Of a stretch of DNA of 64,000 nucleotides, positions 34,192 to 45,382 are shown piece after piece (position 1 is the first letter of the stretch; every line of letters starts with the position of its first letter). The stretch spans positions 496,001-560,000 of the forward strand of contig JARUPZ010000017.1 of NCBI GenBank assembly GCA_031213475.1, in the 5' to 3' direction. The notes under the pieces are model-generated. The model was not told the DNA's origin. It did no database searches and saw only the letters and a program-made list of their open reading frames with translations. A program made the translations under genes and the position numbers. Origin of the DNA: Nereocystis luetkeana. Taxonomy: Eukaryota > Sar > Phaeophyceae > Laminariales > Laminariaceae.

Positions 34192-34733
34192 TGTGGTCGT
34201 CAGGGAACATCCGGGGGACATCCCCGGGTTTCCTATAGAACGGACCAACGCCCAGACAGGTAGGGTGACTCGTGTACTGAGCCAAGCTGGTGAGACTATG
34301 AGGGGTTTTGGTGGGTTCAAATCCCACACTACCTGAGTTGGGAGAGAAAATATATAGACCCAGGTGCCTACATCCTCGGAGTAAACCATACTTTCATGAA
34401 GGTCACAGACAGGCCCGACAAAGGTGGAAGAAACGAACCGGGTTCGAACCGGTACACGAAAACTTGAGAATAAGTGTGGGCAGGGGTTTCCTCTCGCTCT
34501 CCGGGGCGGAAACAAAAAGAAAAAAATGTGGATCTTGGGGTGTAACCGATGTTGCGTCCTCGTTGCTGGGAAACTTTGCCCACCTTGTGTGTGTCTCTCT
34601 CTTGTCTCTGGGTGTGGTCTTCTAATAGACTTATGCATCTCTTACTTCGGGTCGACTAGGGTGGCTGACTCGCTCGAGTGGTACAGCTACATGCTGACCT
34701 CGAGCTGAGCTTGTCCATCCGAAGCGTACCATA
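34192..34733 (+). repeat. 5' LTR of element B copy 1, with insertion
   Basis: TGTGGTCGTC...GTACCATA, with an AATAGAC remnant in place of the usual AATAAAC signal (34624). The LTR is split by foreign sequence at about 34240-34527. Confidence 0.85.
34240..34527 (+). mobile_element. tRNA-related SINE-like insertion in the LTR
   Basis: Interrupts the LTR between CCTATAGA and GGATCTTGGGG. It contains a perfect T-arm GTGGG-TTCAAAT-CCCAC (34311-34327) followed by ACTACCT, which pairs with AGGTAG at 34258-34263, and a second B-box-like palindrome CCGGGTTCGAACCGG (34438-34452). It ends A-rich (AAACAAAAAGAAAAAAA). The body differs from SINE family S. No target duplication was found. Confidence 0.55.
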
Positions 34734-35465
34734 ATACTGCAGTACTCGAGGGTAGGCTGATTGATGCACAGGAAATTTCGATATTGAGGGTTGGGTGTAG
34801 GTATCGTTTGGTCAGGTATCGATCGTTTGGGTATATTGACGTCTTGGGTATTTGGTCTTCAGATATATTCTTCGGGTCTTCTTCGGGTTTTGGGTCTATC
34901 ATCGGGTTGGGAATCTTTTACTTCAGTCACGTGGTGTTCAATGTTTCCGGATGGAATTCGCGTAGAACTCTACGCTTCAGGGGGAGATAGTTTTGCTTGC
35001 TGCTACAAATTACAATATATCATATCTACATTGAAAGTCGGTATCGCCAACATCACCTTCTTCGGGATCTTTGGCTATAATCGGGTGCGAGGTGTCTGTC
35101 ATCGGGACTAAACTGGTGGAAGGTCAGGGTGATCGATTGTTCGAGAGGAGCAGCAGCAAGCCGTTGGAGCAGCATCCGGGGTTTGAACATCATTTTTTTG
35201 GATATGCACGAGTACGAGGTACGAGTACACCAATCACAAAAAAATGTCTACAAGTTCGAGGTACAGGTACAGCAATATTTATTTGTCAACAAAATATCTC
35301 TTGACAGATCCCTTGGGTGGAAAGTTATCGACAGGATCTTTCAGGTGAAATGAACAATATATTCGTGGGTTGGTGCACAAAGCGGTGAGGCTCCTTTTCC
35401 GTATCTTTCGCATTTGGATTCCTAGCTTGGCGGTTCAAAGGGACGTCGTGTTTTCAGCGTAAATA

Positions 35466-35733
35466 ATGCCGTTTCAAAATGTAACCGCGAAACGAATGAT
35501 TTCGACAACCGCAAAACAAACGATTTCGACTACAAGTACGACGCGATTGGGACGGACGTGGCTCGCGGCCTTTCTTCCCGAAGCAGAAAACTGCCCGAAC
35601 TTATTGGTGGTCAGGTGGGCGATATTCGTTCGTTCCTCGGTTACCTTGCGAAGCTGGATGAGTTGAGAGAATATTACATTCGAGATCTGATTCCAGTTTT
35701 TCTCCTGCAATGGCTATCATGGCGGCAGGCTAT
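35466..35733 (+). pseudogene. Element B gag-like frame, copy 1 (N-terminal half, interrupted)
   Basis: Reads DFDYKYDAIGTDVARGL, then SRKLPELIGGQVGDIRSFLGYL and LREYYIRDLIPVF before element A begins. The equivalent in copy 2 (51240-51470) is broken by stops. After element A the frame resumes near 42715 with SNGDLLDCLHAK and FVETLFDGTCKFVAEVGIPG, ending at a GTAAGT. I cannot assign it to a known gag family; position and size suggest a structural protein. Confidence 0.45.
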
Positions 35734-36294
35734 TGTTACTGCGAGTGGCGCCAGGGTAGGAAGTTCATAGCGCTGCGACTGTCGTGACTAGCGCTGTGGG
35801 GAGGATAATACGGCGCGAGACAACTGTCCTGATCAGTGTCACGCGTCGGGTCTATTCGATAGGCAGAGGGCAAGCTTTGTTTAGCATCCTTTGGGCGGAT
35901 CTTATAGGGGCAGGGAGGATCCCCGGTGTGGGCACGCCTTCAGTTCCTCGTAAAGAAACTGTAACGAGGTCACGGAACAACCCGGTGTTTACTAAGCACC
36001 ACCAAGTGAAGAAAGAAAGTCAAAGTCAAGTGATCTGTGGTACCTGTCCTATCGATCCCCAGCCCCTTGGGCCCTGCCTTGCCTGTGGTGCCCGTCATGG
36101 TGTCTGTGGTTCCTGTTCCATTGCTCACTCTGGCTGCTTGCAACTACTGCAATATATCGATCCACTCTCTGTGTGACCCGATCATTACTGCACGAAGGCA
36201 CTGCTCGAACTCCCAACTAGCACGTCAGTCGGCCTCAGAGATCTAACGAGCGCGGGTCCTTTTTGGCGTCTGAGAGCTGTACCCTGCTGTAACA
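35734..36294 (+). repeat. 5' LTR of element A (561 bp)
   Basis: TGTTACTGCGAGTGG...CTGCTGTAACA. Differences from the 3' LTR include T/A at position 7, TTATAGG/TTACAGG near 35910 and AACA/ATCA at the end. Confidence 0.93.
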
Positions 36295-36312
36295 TGGTGA
36301 ACCCAGGCCGAT
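36295..36312 (+). promoter_or_regulatory. Primer-binding site of element A
   Basis: TGGTGAACCCAGGCCGAT abuts the LTR end. TGG matches the CCA end of a tRNA. The tRNA species could not be identified from the window. Confidence 0.75.
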
Positions 36313-37614
36313 CGAAGTGCATTGCAGATGATCGGAGTGTTCGCAAAACGTGTGCAGGTGATGGCAATCTTTGCAAAACTGCTGTGATATTATGTGATCG
36401 TGTTCTTTGTATAATCAATCCCATGTGCGATCTTCATATCGTGCATAACATTTTATGGGATACTCGGTATATTCATACCTGGTATATGCACAATGTTTTC
36501 GTTGTTGCCTGCCTTGTATGATGGTGATTCGTGGAATATGCTGTCATGTATCCACGCTGTTTGTTTCGTGAGGCTTTCAAGATACTTGCCTGGTCAATGC
36601 ATGCAGGCATATTCGTTGCTCGTGCTATGTTTGCCTTTTGCTCGTGCTCGTATGTTCGCCCGTTGTTCATGATCGCACACACATGCATGTTCGTTGAAAA
36701 ATAACTGCATGCTATTGACCACGTAATGTCTTCAAAACCAAATGCAACCGACAGGTGTCGATACAAGCCAAAGGTGCCGTACGTACTAATACACGCATGC
36801 TCTCGTGTACTGTTTGCTCGGTTAGGTGATAACGGAAACTAACAATGTTTGAGCCTTACGCCGTTTGGGCGTACATAACCTAGAACGATGAACACCTCCC
36901 TCGACAACACTCCTGTGCATTGTCGGCCGGGAAACATGGAACTTTCAAGAAAATCATGGATATTTCGGCGACTAGCATTCTTGCCGCGATGATTCAACTA
37001 CATCATCAGTCGTACATATGTGTGTCTCTATCAAGACTACGACACGACGAAATGAACAGATGCACACCAAATGAAAAGTCCGATGCACCTTTGACCCTCT
37101 TCGATGTCTTCGGTCGCAGCACTGTCCTTGTTGCATACCAACCGAGCGTGGTGCTCGAGTACCAGGTATAACATTTAAAGGACTGAAAGCCAAACATCAG
37201 AGGAAAGCAGAAGGAAAATCGGAGCAGATGAAGATCGGCTACGCAAGGCCTTGTGGGGCACGGGTCACACGGGGTGGGATAGTTTCAGCTGGGCGATGAT
37301 GAACTCGCACACAACAGAGGGAGGTGTGGCTTGCTGTGTACAAAGGGTTCGGGGTGATGGCAGATACACGATGCAACCCATCCTGATCAGTAACAGGCCA
37401 ACAGGGATGGAGCGGGTGAAACACAACCGTGGGATTGATTCGTCTCTTTGTTTTGATATCGTACTGACAGTCGAAAATACCGTATTTTTCTCTTGCTGTA
37501 CGGTATTCCTCGAGCACAAAAAAATGGTTGGAGTAGGCTGTGTCGCCCTGATTGACTTCAAATTCAAGTCACACACGCCAACGCTAGAAAACTCGCACAT
37601 GCCAGTGACGAGCT

Positions 37615-37740
37615 GCCCGTGGTGTTCGGAAAGGCATGGAATCTGAGTAGTAAATCGTGATGGTTCTGCAGTACTCATGGTGTTCGGAAAGGCTTGGAAT
37701 CTGAGTCGTAAATCGTGATGGTTCTGCTGTATTCGTTTAG
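37615..37740 (+). repeat. Tandem duplication, ~60 bp
   Basis: GGTGTTCGGAAAGGC(A/T)TGGAATCTGAGT followed by CGTAAATCGTGATGG appears twice in a row within element A. Confidence 0.85.
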
Positions 37741-39129
37741 ACTACCATGCATGGCAATGTGTGTGCGACTCTATCAGTCAGCCCAACCTTATCGACAGTC
37801 AGTACTTTCGTTGTCACATGTCACATGTAACCCCTGTTGTTGGAGAATATCTCGCGGCTGGTATCGAAACAGTAGGGAGTACTTTTGAACCTCGTTGCGT
37901 GATGAGGGCCTCCCGTAGAGGGTGCTAAGTTTGAAGCTGTACATAGTAACGGATAATGTACCATGCCCCAAACGCTTACCGTCTGTAGCAAAGGCGCATC
38001 AATTCGGAAATCACACAGAAAAGGCGTATCTCTACAAATAATGCTATACCCCACGCACGATTCTCAAAAAGATTGAAAAAAAATATGGTACTTACGGGAC
38101 GGGCATTACCATACACGACTATTAAGAATGTCAATGATAACTGCAGTACATGGTGTAATCCGGAAAAAAGACAGGGACTCATATTTCGCTACTGCTGTAC
38201 CCTGGAAGGTTTATTTATTTATTCCCCAACAGGTTCGATTTATTGATACGCGGAGAAGCATACAGGGGGGGTGGCTTGCAATATGTATGCTTTTTACAAC
38301 ATCAATGGACGACGTATTTTAGGTATCTAGAATACTGCAAAACTGCTGTAGGCCGTATGGCAAGATCCCGAGGGACCGTTGGGTCTATCTCTCTTTCCAT
38401 CTTAACTGCTGTAACAAGTCATGAAAAAGACACGTATCAGGATATACCACACACCGTATGTATATATGGTATTAATACGGGGTATACTGATGAAGCTGGG
38501 CAGAAAGGAAGTTGAAGACAACACCCGTGAAGGGTGCATGTATTCACACTATCAATATTAGTACTTTCAATAGAACTGTTCATGGTACTATAAGTCGTAC
38601 GGCAAGATCTCTTTGGATCCTTGGGCCTACCATTCCTCTTGCTTTCACAAGAGTGGATACCTTTACCTTTGTCCCTACACATGTACGGTATTAGTGTCCC
38701 TTATTACCTCAGCAAGGTATCACACCGCTACTCGTAGTGTCCTGGCATGAAGTACTGTTCAGCTGTGCGTAACAAAGCCGGTTATTATTGCGGTGAAATC
38801 ACTCTAAAAAAGCTGCGTTGAAACTGAGAACACGACAACTATTATATGTCATCACATGGAATAGCTGGTGTTCTGGTCTTCTGTTAATAGTACCCGATAC
38901 GTGGGAATATCACTTGTTTTTACCTGTTTTTATGGTATTCTCACCCGGTACGTTGTCATTCCACTGGCTTTCCCCCCTATGATCTTCTGACCCGGTATCT
39001 TGCCATAGGAAACACCGCTACTCATTATTAATAATTTCTCCGCACATGATTAGTCCCTGTCAAGTATTATATGAAACCAGAACGGATAACCCAGTACTGA
39101 TGTAGTTGGGTATAAAGACATGTGTTCAT

Positions 39130-39320
39130 GGGGTCCCAATACTGCTATGCTTACTGCATACATATATTGTACGTAACAATGTACTGGTCTGCAGCATCTC
39201 TGTGGCGTACTTTGTGACCACAGAAAATCCATCTCTCTAGTATCAAATAATGGGCACGGACACTGGTTGTGCTGGATGTCGACGGGTAGAAAGAGTGGTT
39301 GAAGGTGAAGAACACACACC
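39130..39320 (+). mobile_element. LINE 3' end fragment in element A
   Basis: GTGGCGTACTTTGTGACCACAG ... CACGGACACTGGTTGTGCTGG ... GAAGAACACACACC matches 47570-47785, the 3' untranslated end of the LINE fragment inside DIRS copy 3, and ends at the same AC repeat. Confidence 0.65.
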
Positions 39321-39699
39321 AGACTCGTGAAGACACACGGTCTCATTACCTTATTCATCTCGACTGCTGTAAAGTATGTCTTCTCTTCATCATTCACATA
39401 CTACGGTATAATATACCAGGTAGTATCTTCAGCACACCGAGCTGGTGTCACATCACACAGCCCCAGTTTACTATTACTAGCAGATACGCCGTATACTTGT
39501 AATCCCCTCGTAGTCGTACGCTGCGGAATTATGCAATGAGATATTTACTGATGTGCATGAGCTACGATACTGCAGTCCTTACTTAAGTCTATGGCCGAAG
39601 ATTCGGTTAAAAGCATTCTTACCCGCAGTCGATTACATAAAATAATGTCAACAGCACAGAAACACAAAGAACAGATCTAATAGGGTCCCAGAGATGGTT

Positions 39700-40055
39700 T
39701 CGTTGGTTTTGATCATGGTTAGCATTGGTTCCTATTCCTTTCATCAAAAGGCCCTCTGCGTCTTGTGTATCGCCTCTGTTTTCAGCCTTAAAGTTGGAGC
39801 TCGAATCTCACGAGGGGTGAGGCGGTGATTTCCGCAATATATACAATAAAATGTAAGGAATAAAATCAAATCTTTTTAAGACCGCCTAACGAGAGTAGGT
39901 GCAACGAAGGACTGAACTCTTCTCGCAATATAAATCCAAGGCACAGACCGCATGCTGGGAGGGGATCAAAGAGCCTGCTTTGTGACCCCGGATGTTTATA
40001 CGTAAGAAGAGAGAGAAAAAAGAACGAAGAGAACAAATGGGAATAAAAAATATGC
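39700..40055 (+). mobile_element. SINE family S, copy d
   Basis: The body CTTCTCGCAATATAAATCCAAGGCAC ... AAAGAGCCTGCTTTGTGACCCCGGATG matches copy c (32635-32710). The head has an A-box-like TGGTTAGCATTGG (39717-39729) and a B-box-like GCTCGAATCTC (39797-39807), farther apart than in copy c. The tail is A-rich (GGGAATAAAAAAT). Confidence 0.65.
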
Positions 40056-41399
40056 CTGTATCGTACATACATAACTACGAAGTAATAATATAAGGTATGA
40101 GCAATCGACAAGCGCATACGAAGAAACACTGCATGGTTGGTGGACGTCGAGCGGTTTCAAGATCGGGTTGGTTCGAAGAAGACACTGCTGCAACTAACTC
40201 GCGTTATTTAGGCCCCATACTGCTGTATCTAAGCATTATGCCAAGACTGGGTTGTACGAGTGTGGGGTATAATGATGTTCTCACACTATTAATAGGACAA
40301 ATTAAACTCCGGCCACGAAACAGGCTGTAACTAAAATGCGTCTCGGTAGGAGAAAACAAACACGTACCAGGTACGAAATAGTGCAGTACCAATACGTAAG
40401 AGAAACGATACTAACGAGATACCCGGTATGGGATACCATCCCATATCAATTGCAACTAAATGGAAACTTGAACGTATCCATGCTGTATTATTATATGTAC
40501 ACCCGAAACTAAAACAAAGGGACGAATAAAATATAACTAGAGCGCTACATCGTACTTGCGGTGTGGATAAACACAAGAGTGCTGAAATAGCGGATCATTC
40601 CCTACGTACTCAGGACAGCCGTCACAATGGCTCACCAACAAGGGCCGCAAGCTGCGTGGTACATTGGTCAGTCTGGGCATGAACTGGGGCAGAGTTTCGA
40701 GCGTGGCATATACACCCAGCATAGAGCATAGAGCGGGCTACTGTAGGACTCTGGAAAGTAAACCAAACCTGGCGAGAAAACAGACGCTTGTTACATCGTG
40801 CCGAAATGACCCCGGAGCGTGAGCTTCTATCCGGAACGATTTGCCTGTAGCACGTGTGACTGCTCTTCCAGAACAAATACATTCATCCTAAGCAGAGGAT
40901 ACGAGATACACAATGCCAATCGAACTGAGGAGACAAAACCTGGTATTTTCCGATACAAAAACAAAGCCCCTCCCCAGCACGCATACTCATGCGCCGCCTT
41001 AGTCGCTGACGCGGTGAAAGGAGAGTCAACCGAGCTTGACTCTGTTGAAGTATCTGAGACGGTTCCCAATAAGGAGTGGGCATCTTAACCGTTGGAGTAC
41101 TGCACCGCTGTACATGTACCTAAGTTTGACCCTAGTTCCGAGTGTTTCGTCCCCGCAATGGGAGGGCAGGTATAAAGGCCACATATGCCCAGTGTCCAAA
41201 CCAAAGGTTCCATTAATTTGCGAACGCGAGCGTGTAGTTGAGCGTACCACGCATCACTCCTGTAAAGTCTCAGTTAAAGGTGAGGTGGTATGGTAGGACG
41301 ATGGTAGCTTACAGTGGAATCCATGCCGGGGCCGAAACAGTAAACGTGTAGGTTATTGTCCAAATGCAGATGGAGGCCTTCGAGAGGGCCCCCCCACCT

Positions 41400-42140
41400 C
41401 AGGTGCAGGTGAGCCCCCACCTAACTCAGATGCAGGTGAGGCGGGAAGAAAAACATATTTTTCACAGGTGAGTACATGCTCCGAGCGTGTTACACAGATG
41501 GGGCGCCGGGAGTTACAAGTCGTGAAGAATGTACGGGGGTCAGGTCTGCCGCTCTTCTCAGCAGCGTCTACGGTCAACACCGCGGGAAGGAAAGGCTCTG
41601 CAACATCAGGCCGACGGCGATGGGTGGAGGAATGCTGAAGAACATCTGGACGAAGGTCAGGTCGGCCGCTCTTCTCAACACCGTCCAAGGCCAGCACGAG
41701 GGGAAAAAGGGGCGCTGCAACCGGGCCGACGGCGATGGACGGAGGAGGAATGCTTAAGAACATCTGGACAAAGGTCAGGTCCGCCGCTCTTCTTACCACC
41801 GTCGAAGGGCAACACCACGAAAAAGAGAGGCACTGAAACATCGGGCCGACGGGGATGGATGGGAAGAGGAATACTGAAGAACGTCTGGACGAAGGTCAGG
41901 ATCGCCGCTCTTCTCACCACCGTCTGGGGGCAACTCTGAGAAAGGAAAGGAGCTGCAACATCGAGCCGGCGGCGAGGTGCGGAGATGGAAGGCGCACGCT
42001 CTGCAGCGATTCAAGATCACAATGCCCGCTGGGGGGGTGCTACAAACGTTGGGCCGACCGAGGAGGAAAGCGCACGCGCTGTCGCCGGGCAAGTACTGGG
42101 ATGCCCGCTTTGCTCCGACGATCGTCATGCGTCGGGCAGA
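41400..42140 (+). repeat. GC-rich minisatellite at the 3' end of element A
   Basis: Units of ~105-120 bp (GGAGGAATGCTGAAGAACATC, GACGAAGGTCAGGTC, GCCGCTCTTCTCA, GCAACATCGGGCCGACGG) run up to the polypurine tract. Inverted relatives are at 6395-6900. Open frames across it are repeat artefacts. Confidence 0.7.
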
Positions 42141-42145
42141 GGGGG
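42134..42145 (+). promoter_or_regulatory. Polypurine tract of element A
   Basis: GGGCAGAGGGGG directly before the 3' LTR; it would prime plus-strand DNA synthesis. One C interrupts the purine run. Confidence 0.8.
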
Positions 42146-42706
42146 TGTTACAGCGAGTGGCGCCAGGGTAGGAGGTTCATAGCGTTGCGACTGTCGTGAC
42201 TAGCGCTGTGGGGAGGATAATACGGGGCGAGACAACTGTCCTGATCAGTGTCACGCGTCGGGTCTATTCGATAGGCAGAGGGCAAGCTTTGTTTAGCATC
42301 CTTTGGGCGGATCTTACAGGGGCAGGGAGGATCCCCGGTGTGGGCACGCCTTCAGTTCCGTGTAAAGAAACTGTAACGAGGTCACGAAACAACCCGGTGC
42401 TTATTAAGCACCACCAAGTGAAGAAAGAAAGTCAAAGTCAAGTGATCTGTGGTACCTGTCCTATCGACCCCCAGCCCCTTGGGCCCTGCCTTGCCCGTGG
42501 TGCCCGTCATGGTGTCTGTGGTTCCTGTTCCATTGCTCACTCTGGCTGCTTGCAACTACTGCATTGCATCGATCCACTCTCTGTGTGACCCGATCATTAC
42601 TGCACAAAGGTACTTCTCGTATTCCCAACTAGCAGGTCAGTCGGCCTCAGAGATCTAACGAGCGCGGGTCCTTTTTAGCGTCTGAGAGCTGTACCCTGCT
42701 GTATCA
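42146..42706 (+). repeat. 3' LTR of element A (561 bp)
   Basis: TGTTACAGCGAGTGG...CTGCTGTATCA, followed by the CTAT duplication (42707-42710) and then element B sequence. Confidence 0.93.
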
Positions 42707-43993
42707 CTATATTGGTGATATTTCTCGTATTTCCAATGGTGACCTGCTGGACTGCCTGCATGCTAAGGCATATCATAAGCGCAAGCTAGATGCTATCTCT
42801 GGGGAAGAATCGCTTTCCTCAATTGCTCGATCGGTTGACCCTGCGACTAACGGTGCTGATATGCCGCGATTTGTTGAGACGCTATTTGACGGTACGTGCA
42901 AGTTCGTTGCCGAGGTTGGAATACCAGGTAAGTGATTTTTTCATGGTTGGAGGAGATTTTCGAGGCGCCTGGAAATCAGCACCAGCACAACTTTTCACGA
43001 GGACATTCTTGGATGCGATATCACCTGAAGTCTTCAGGCAAGCATGCAATTCACAGTTGCTTGTGAACGACGAGCTATATTCGCAACCAATGGATTTATT
43101 TTTGATGGTTGAAGAAGCAAAGGAGTCGCCGAGAACACACCGGTTGCTGGTACATGCGTCTATGTCTACAGAAACTCATGCTTACCACTATTCTGGGAGT
43201 CGGGGCTACCAGCAAAGGTCTTCCGTAAGTAATATGTGTCATTTCTTTCTATCAAGTGGGGGTGGAGTCAAGCAGGACCGTGCTGGATATACAGGTCGAC
43301 CTATTGAGCGTCAGGCCAGCTAAGGAGAGCAGGGAGTTGGAGGCGAGCGTTTTTATTCTACCTGGTAGGCGTTATATCTACCCTGCTTCCGCACGCGATG
43401 CTAGTTCCGGATCCGTGGGTCCTCCTGTGGGACGTTTCAAATCTCAGGGTGTCAGCCAACACCTAAATCCTAGTCCTTTGTGTGCTACCAGCGACATTTT
43501 TGCTAGATCTGAATATTCTCATAGGTCAGGCGACACTCCAAGCGGTGCTGCTGTTGTTGCATCCTTTCAGCAGAGATACAGGGCTGTGTTCGGCTGTTCC
43601 TTCAAATACCAACGTATCACCTATTTCGACACCATTTTCTACAATAATGGTGGAAGGGCGAGGGGCTTCAACAGCGACGACTAATACTGCTGCCATTCCC
43701 GATATATCTACTGGTGGTGGGGGAGCGTCTTTGTCTGGACTTCGGAGCCATCAGCATCGATCTTGTGGGGCTGGTTTCATCCACGGTTCAATTAATGATG
43801 TGCGCTGCATTACGAACCCATCTGATGTTCTTCCTTCCGCTGCAGTGATATATTTTTATGAGGAGACCTCAACGGGGGCGTGGGTGTTTGTAGGGACTCC
43901 GAGAATGGTGTGAATGAACCTGTGGTCATTCCTTCTGCTGAACCGGCGGCTTCTTCTAAGGAACTCTAACAAAAGGATGCGGGTGTCTGTGGA

Positions 43994-44668
43994 ATGTCGG
44001 AGATTGATACACCAACGGGGGGCGTGGGTGTTTGTGAGGACTCCGAGATTGATGTGAATGAACCTGTCGTCGTTCCTTCTACTGAACCAGTGTCTGCTTC
44101 TAAGGAGCTGTCAAAGGATGTGGATGGCTGTGAAATGTCGGAGATTGATATACCAACGGGGGACGTGGGTGAGGACTCCGAGATTGATGTGAAAGAACCT
44201 GTCGTCGTTCCTTCTGCTGAACAGGTCTCTGCTTTTAAGGAGCTCTCACAAAGGGATGTGGGTGTCTGTGAAATGCCGGAGATTGATATACCAGTTGTCG
44301 AAGGCTCTGACTCGTCAAAGGGCGCTACTGAAAAAGAAGCTGCGTCCTCTAAACCCATTATTTTGTTGATGGATACTGAACCGGGCGTTGTTGTGGTATC
44401 GCCCGAGGTCGAGCTCGTGGACCATGTTGTTCAAATTCGTGTTGGGCCAGAGAAATGTAGTAATAACGCAGGAGGCTTTGAGGGCAAAGGACGCCAGGGC
44501 AAAACGCATCATGTCAGCGAAGAAGTGTATGTCGACGATCAAATCGGTTTTTGGGCTGGGATAAAGGTTCTGGATAAATCAACTGCAGAGTGTCCGGTCG
44601 AGTTTGCTTGCCTCGAGTCGAAACATTTACCTCTGAATCTGGGCCCTCTACTAGCTGCTCCTGACTGA
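43994..44668 (+). CDS. Element B acidic repeat protein, copy 1 (frame of 224 codons)
   Basis: Two tandem ~47-residue units (MSEIDTPTGGVGVCEDSEID, VNEPVVVPSTEPVSASKELS) are followed by a unique C-terminal part (EKEAASSKP, LMDTEPGVVVVSPEVELVDH, EEVYVDDQIGFWAGIKV). A third, stop-broken unit lies upstream (about 43865-43990). The protein is strongly acidic with no recognised domain. Copy 2 has the same protein in two frames (52135-52794 and 52781-53158) with fewer units. In a gag-pol element this position would hold pol. The YVDD here sits in a different context (EEVYVDDQIG) and is not an RT motif: no other RT motif surrounds it. Function unknown. Confidence 0.5.
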   Translation: MSEIDTPTGGVGVCEDSEIDVNEPVVVPSTEPVSASKELSKDVDGCEMSEIDIPTGDVGEDSEIDVKEPVVVPSAEQVSAFKELSQRDVGVCEMPEIDIPVVEGSDSSKGATEKEAASSKPIILLMDTEPGVVVVSPEVELVDHVVQIRVGPEKCSNNAGGFEGKGRQGKTHHVSEEVYVDDQIGFWAGIKVLDKSTAECPVEFACLESKHLPLNLGPLLAAPD

Positions 44669-45125
44669 TGGCTCTAGACAGGATGAAGCTGGTAGATTGC
44701 TTCATTTCTGTGTACCGTTTTTCGTATGGTATGGATGTGTGTATGTGCGTGTGGTAACTGGTATGTTTCTGACTGGTCTCTCAGAAAAAAATCACTGGTA
44801 CGACGGCAAAATGACGCGATATGGGACGACGTCGATAAATATTGCTGTGTAGGTTTTCACGCGAAGTTGGCTACAGTTTGTCCAAATTTGCAGTGCTTCT
44901 CGTCTGAGTTTAAATTAACTCAAGTGGCTGTGTTGGATACCCCTGTATTGTAGATGAATGCTATATGGTAAGTGTTTTGTCGAAACGGACTGTGTTGACA
45001 GTTGGTTTCTTCGTTATTCTTCTTCGAGTTGTGTTTTTGTCATGGTCTCCCCGGCTGTCCCTGTCTTCATTTATATCGACTTCACCAAGTCCCTTTGGGC
45101 CTATGGGTTCGCTCTGGGGGGGGGC

Positions 45126-45382
45126 TGTGGTCGATGGGGACATCTGGTGGATATCCCCGGGTTTCCTATAGAGATATGGATCTTGGGGTGTACCCGATGT
45201 TGCGTCCTTGCTGCTGGAAAACTTTGCCCCACCTTGTGTGTGTCTCTCTCTTGTCTCTGTGGGTGGTCTTCTAATAAACCTATGAATATCTTACTTCGCG
45301 TCGACTAGGGTAGCTGACTCGCTCGAGTGGTACAGCTACATGCTGGCCTCGATCTGAGCTTGGTCGTCCGAGGCGTACCATA
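45126..45382 (+). repeat. 3' LTR of element B copy 1 (257 bp)
   Basis: TGTGGTCGATGGGGACATC...GTACCATA, with CTAATAAACC (polyadenylation-type signal) near 45271, followed by the GACG duplication. Confidence 0.88.

Larger units (their letters stand above)
35734..42706 (+). mobile_element. LTR element A, complete but non-coding
   Basis: Two LTRs of exactly 561 bp (35734-36294 and 42146-42706) begin TGTTAC and end CA. CTAT is duplicated at 35730-35733 and 42707-42710, and the uninterrupted site exists in element B copy 2 (near 51470: GGCAGGCTATACTGGTGAT). TGGTGAACCCAGGCC directly after the 5' LTR is a primer-binding site, and GGGCAGAGGGGG directly before the 3' LTR is a polypurine tract. The 5.85-kb interior has no long frame and no gag or pol motif; it holds a SINE, a LINE tail and a minisatellite. 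It is therefore a LARD-type element moved by other elements' proteins. The LTRs differ at only a handful of bases, so insertion was fairly recent. Confidence 0.93.
34192..45382 (+). mobile_element. LTR element B, copy 1 (holds element A)
   Basis: 5' LTR 34192-34733 and 3' LTR 45126-45382, with GACG duplicated at 34188-34191 and 45383-45386 inside the DIRS recombinase gene. Without element A (35734-42706) and a ~290-bp insertion in the 5' LTR it would be about 3.9 kb, like copy 2 (3.83 kb). The internal region has a gag-like frame and an acidic repeat frame but no protease, integrase, RT or RNase H, so it must use another element's machinery. A G-rich polypurine tract precedes the 3' LTR (45116-45125). 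Confidence 0.88.

Noticed and set aside
36295..39690. Diverged gag or pol inside element A
   Set aside because: No frame over ~140 codons and no protease, RT, RNase H, integrase or zinc-knuckle motif on either strand.
41353..41939. Proteins of 136-162 codons in the GC-rich array
   Set aside because: Minisatellite translation in several frames with no domain.
44520..44560. YVDD as an RT active site in element B
   Set aside because: The surrounding residues (HHVSEEVYVDDQIG) and the whole frame lack other RT motifs; a chance match in an acidic protein.
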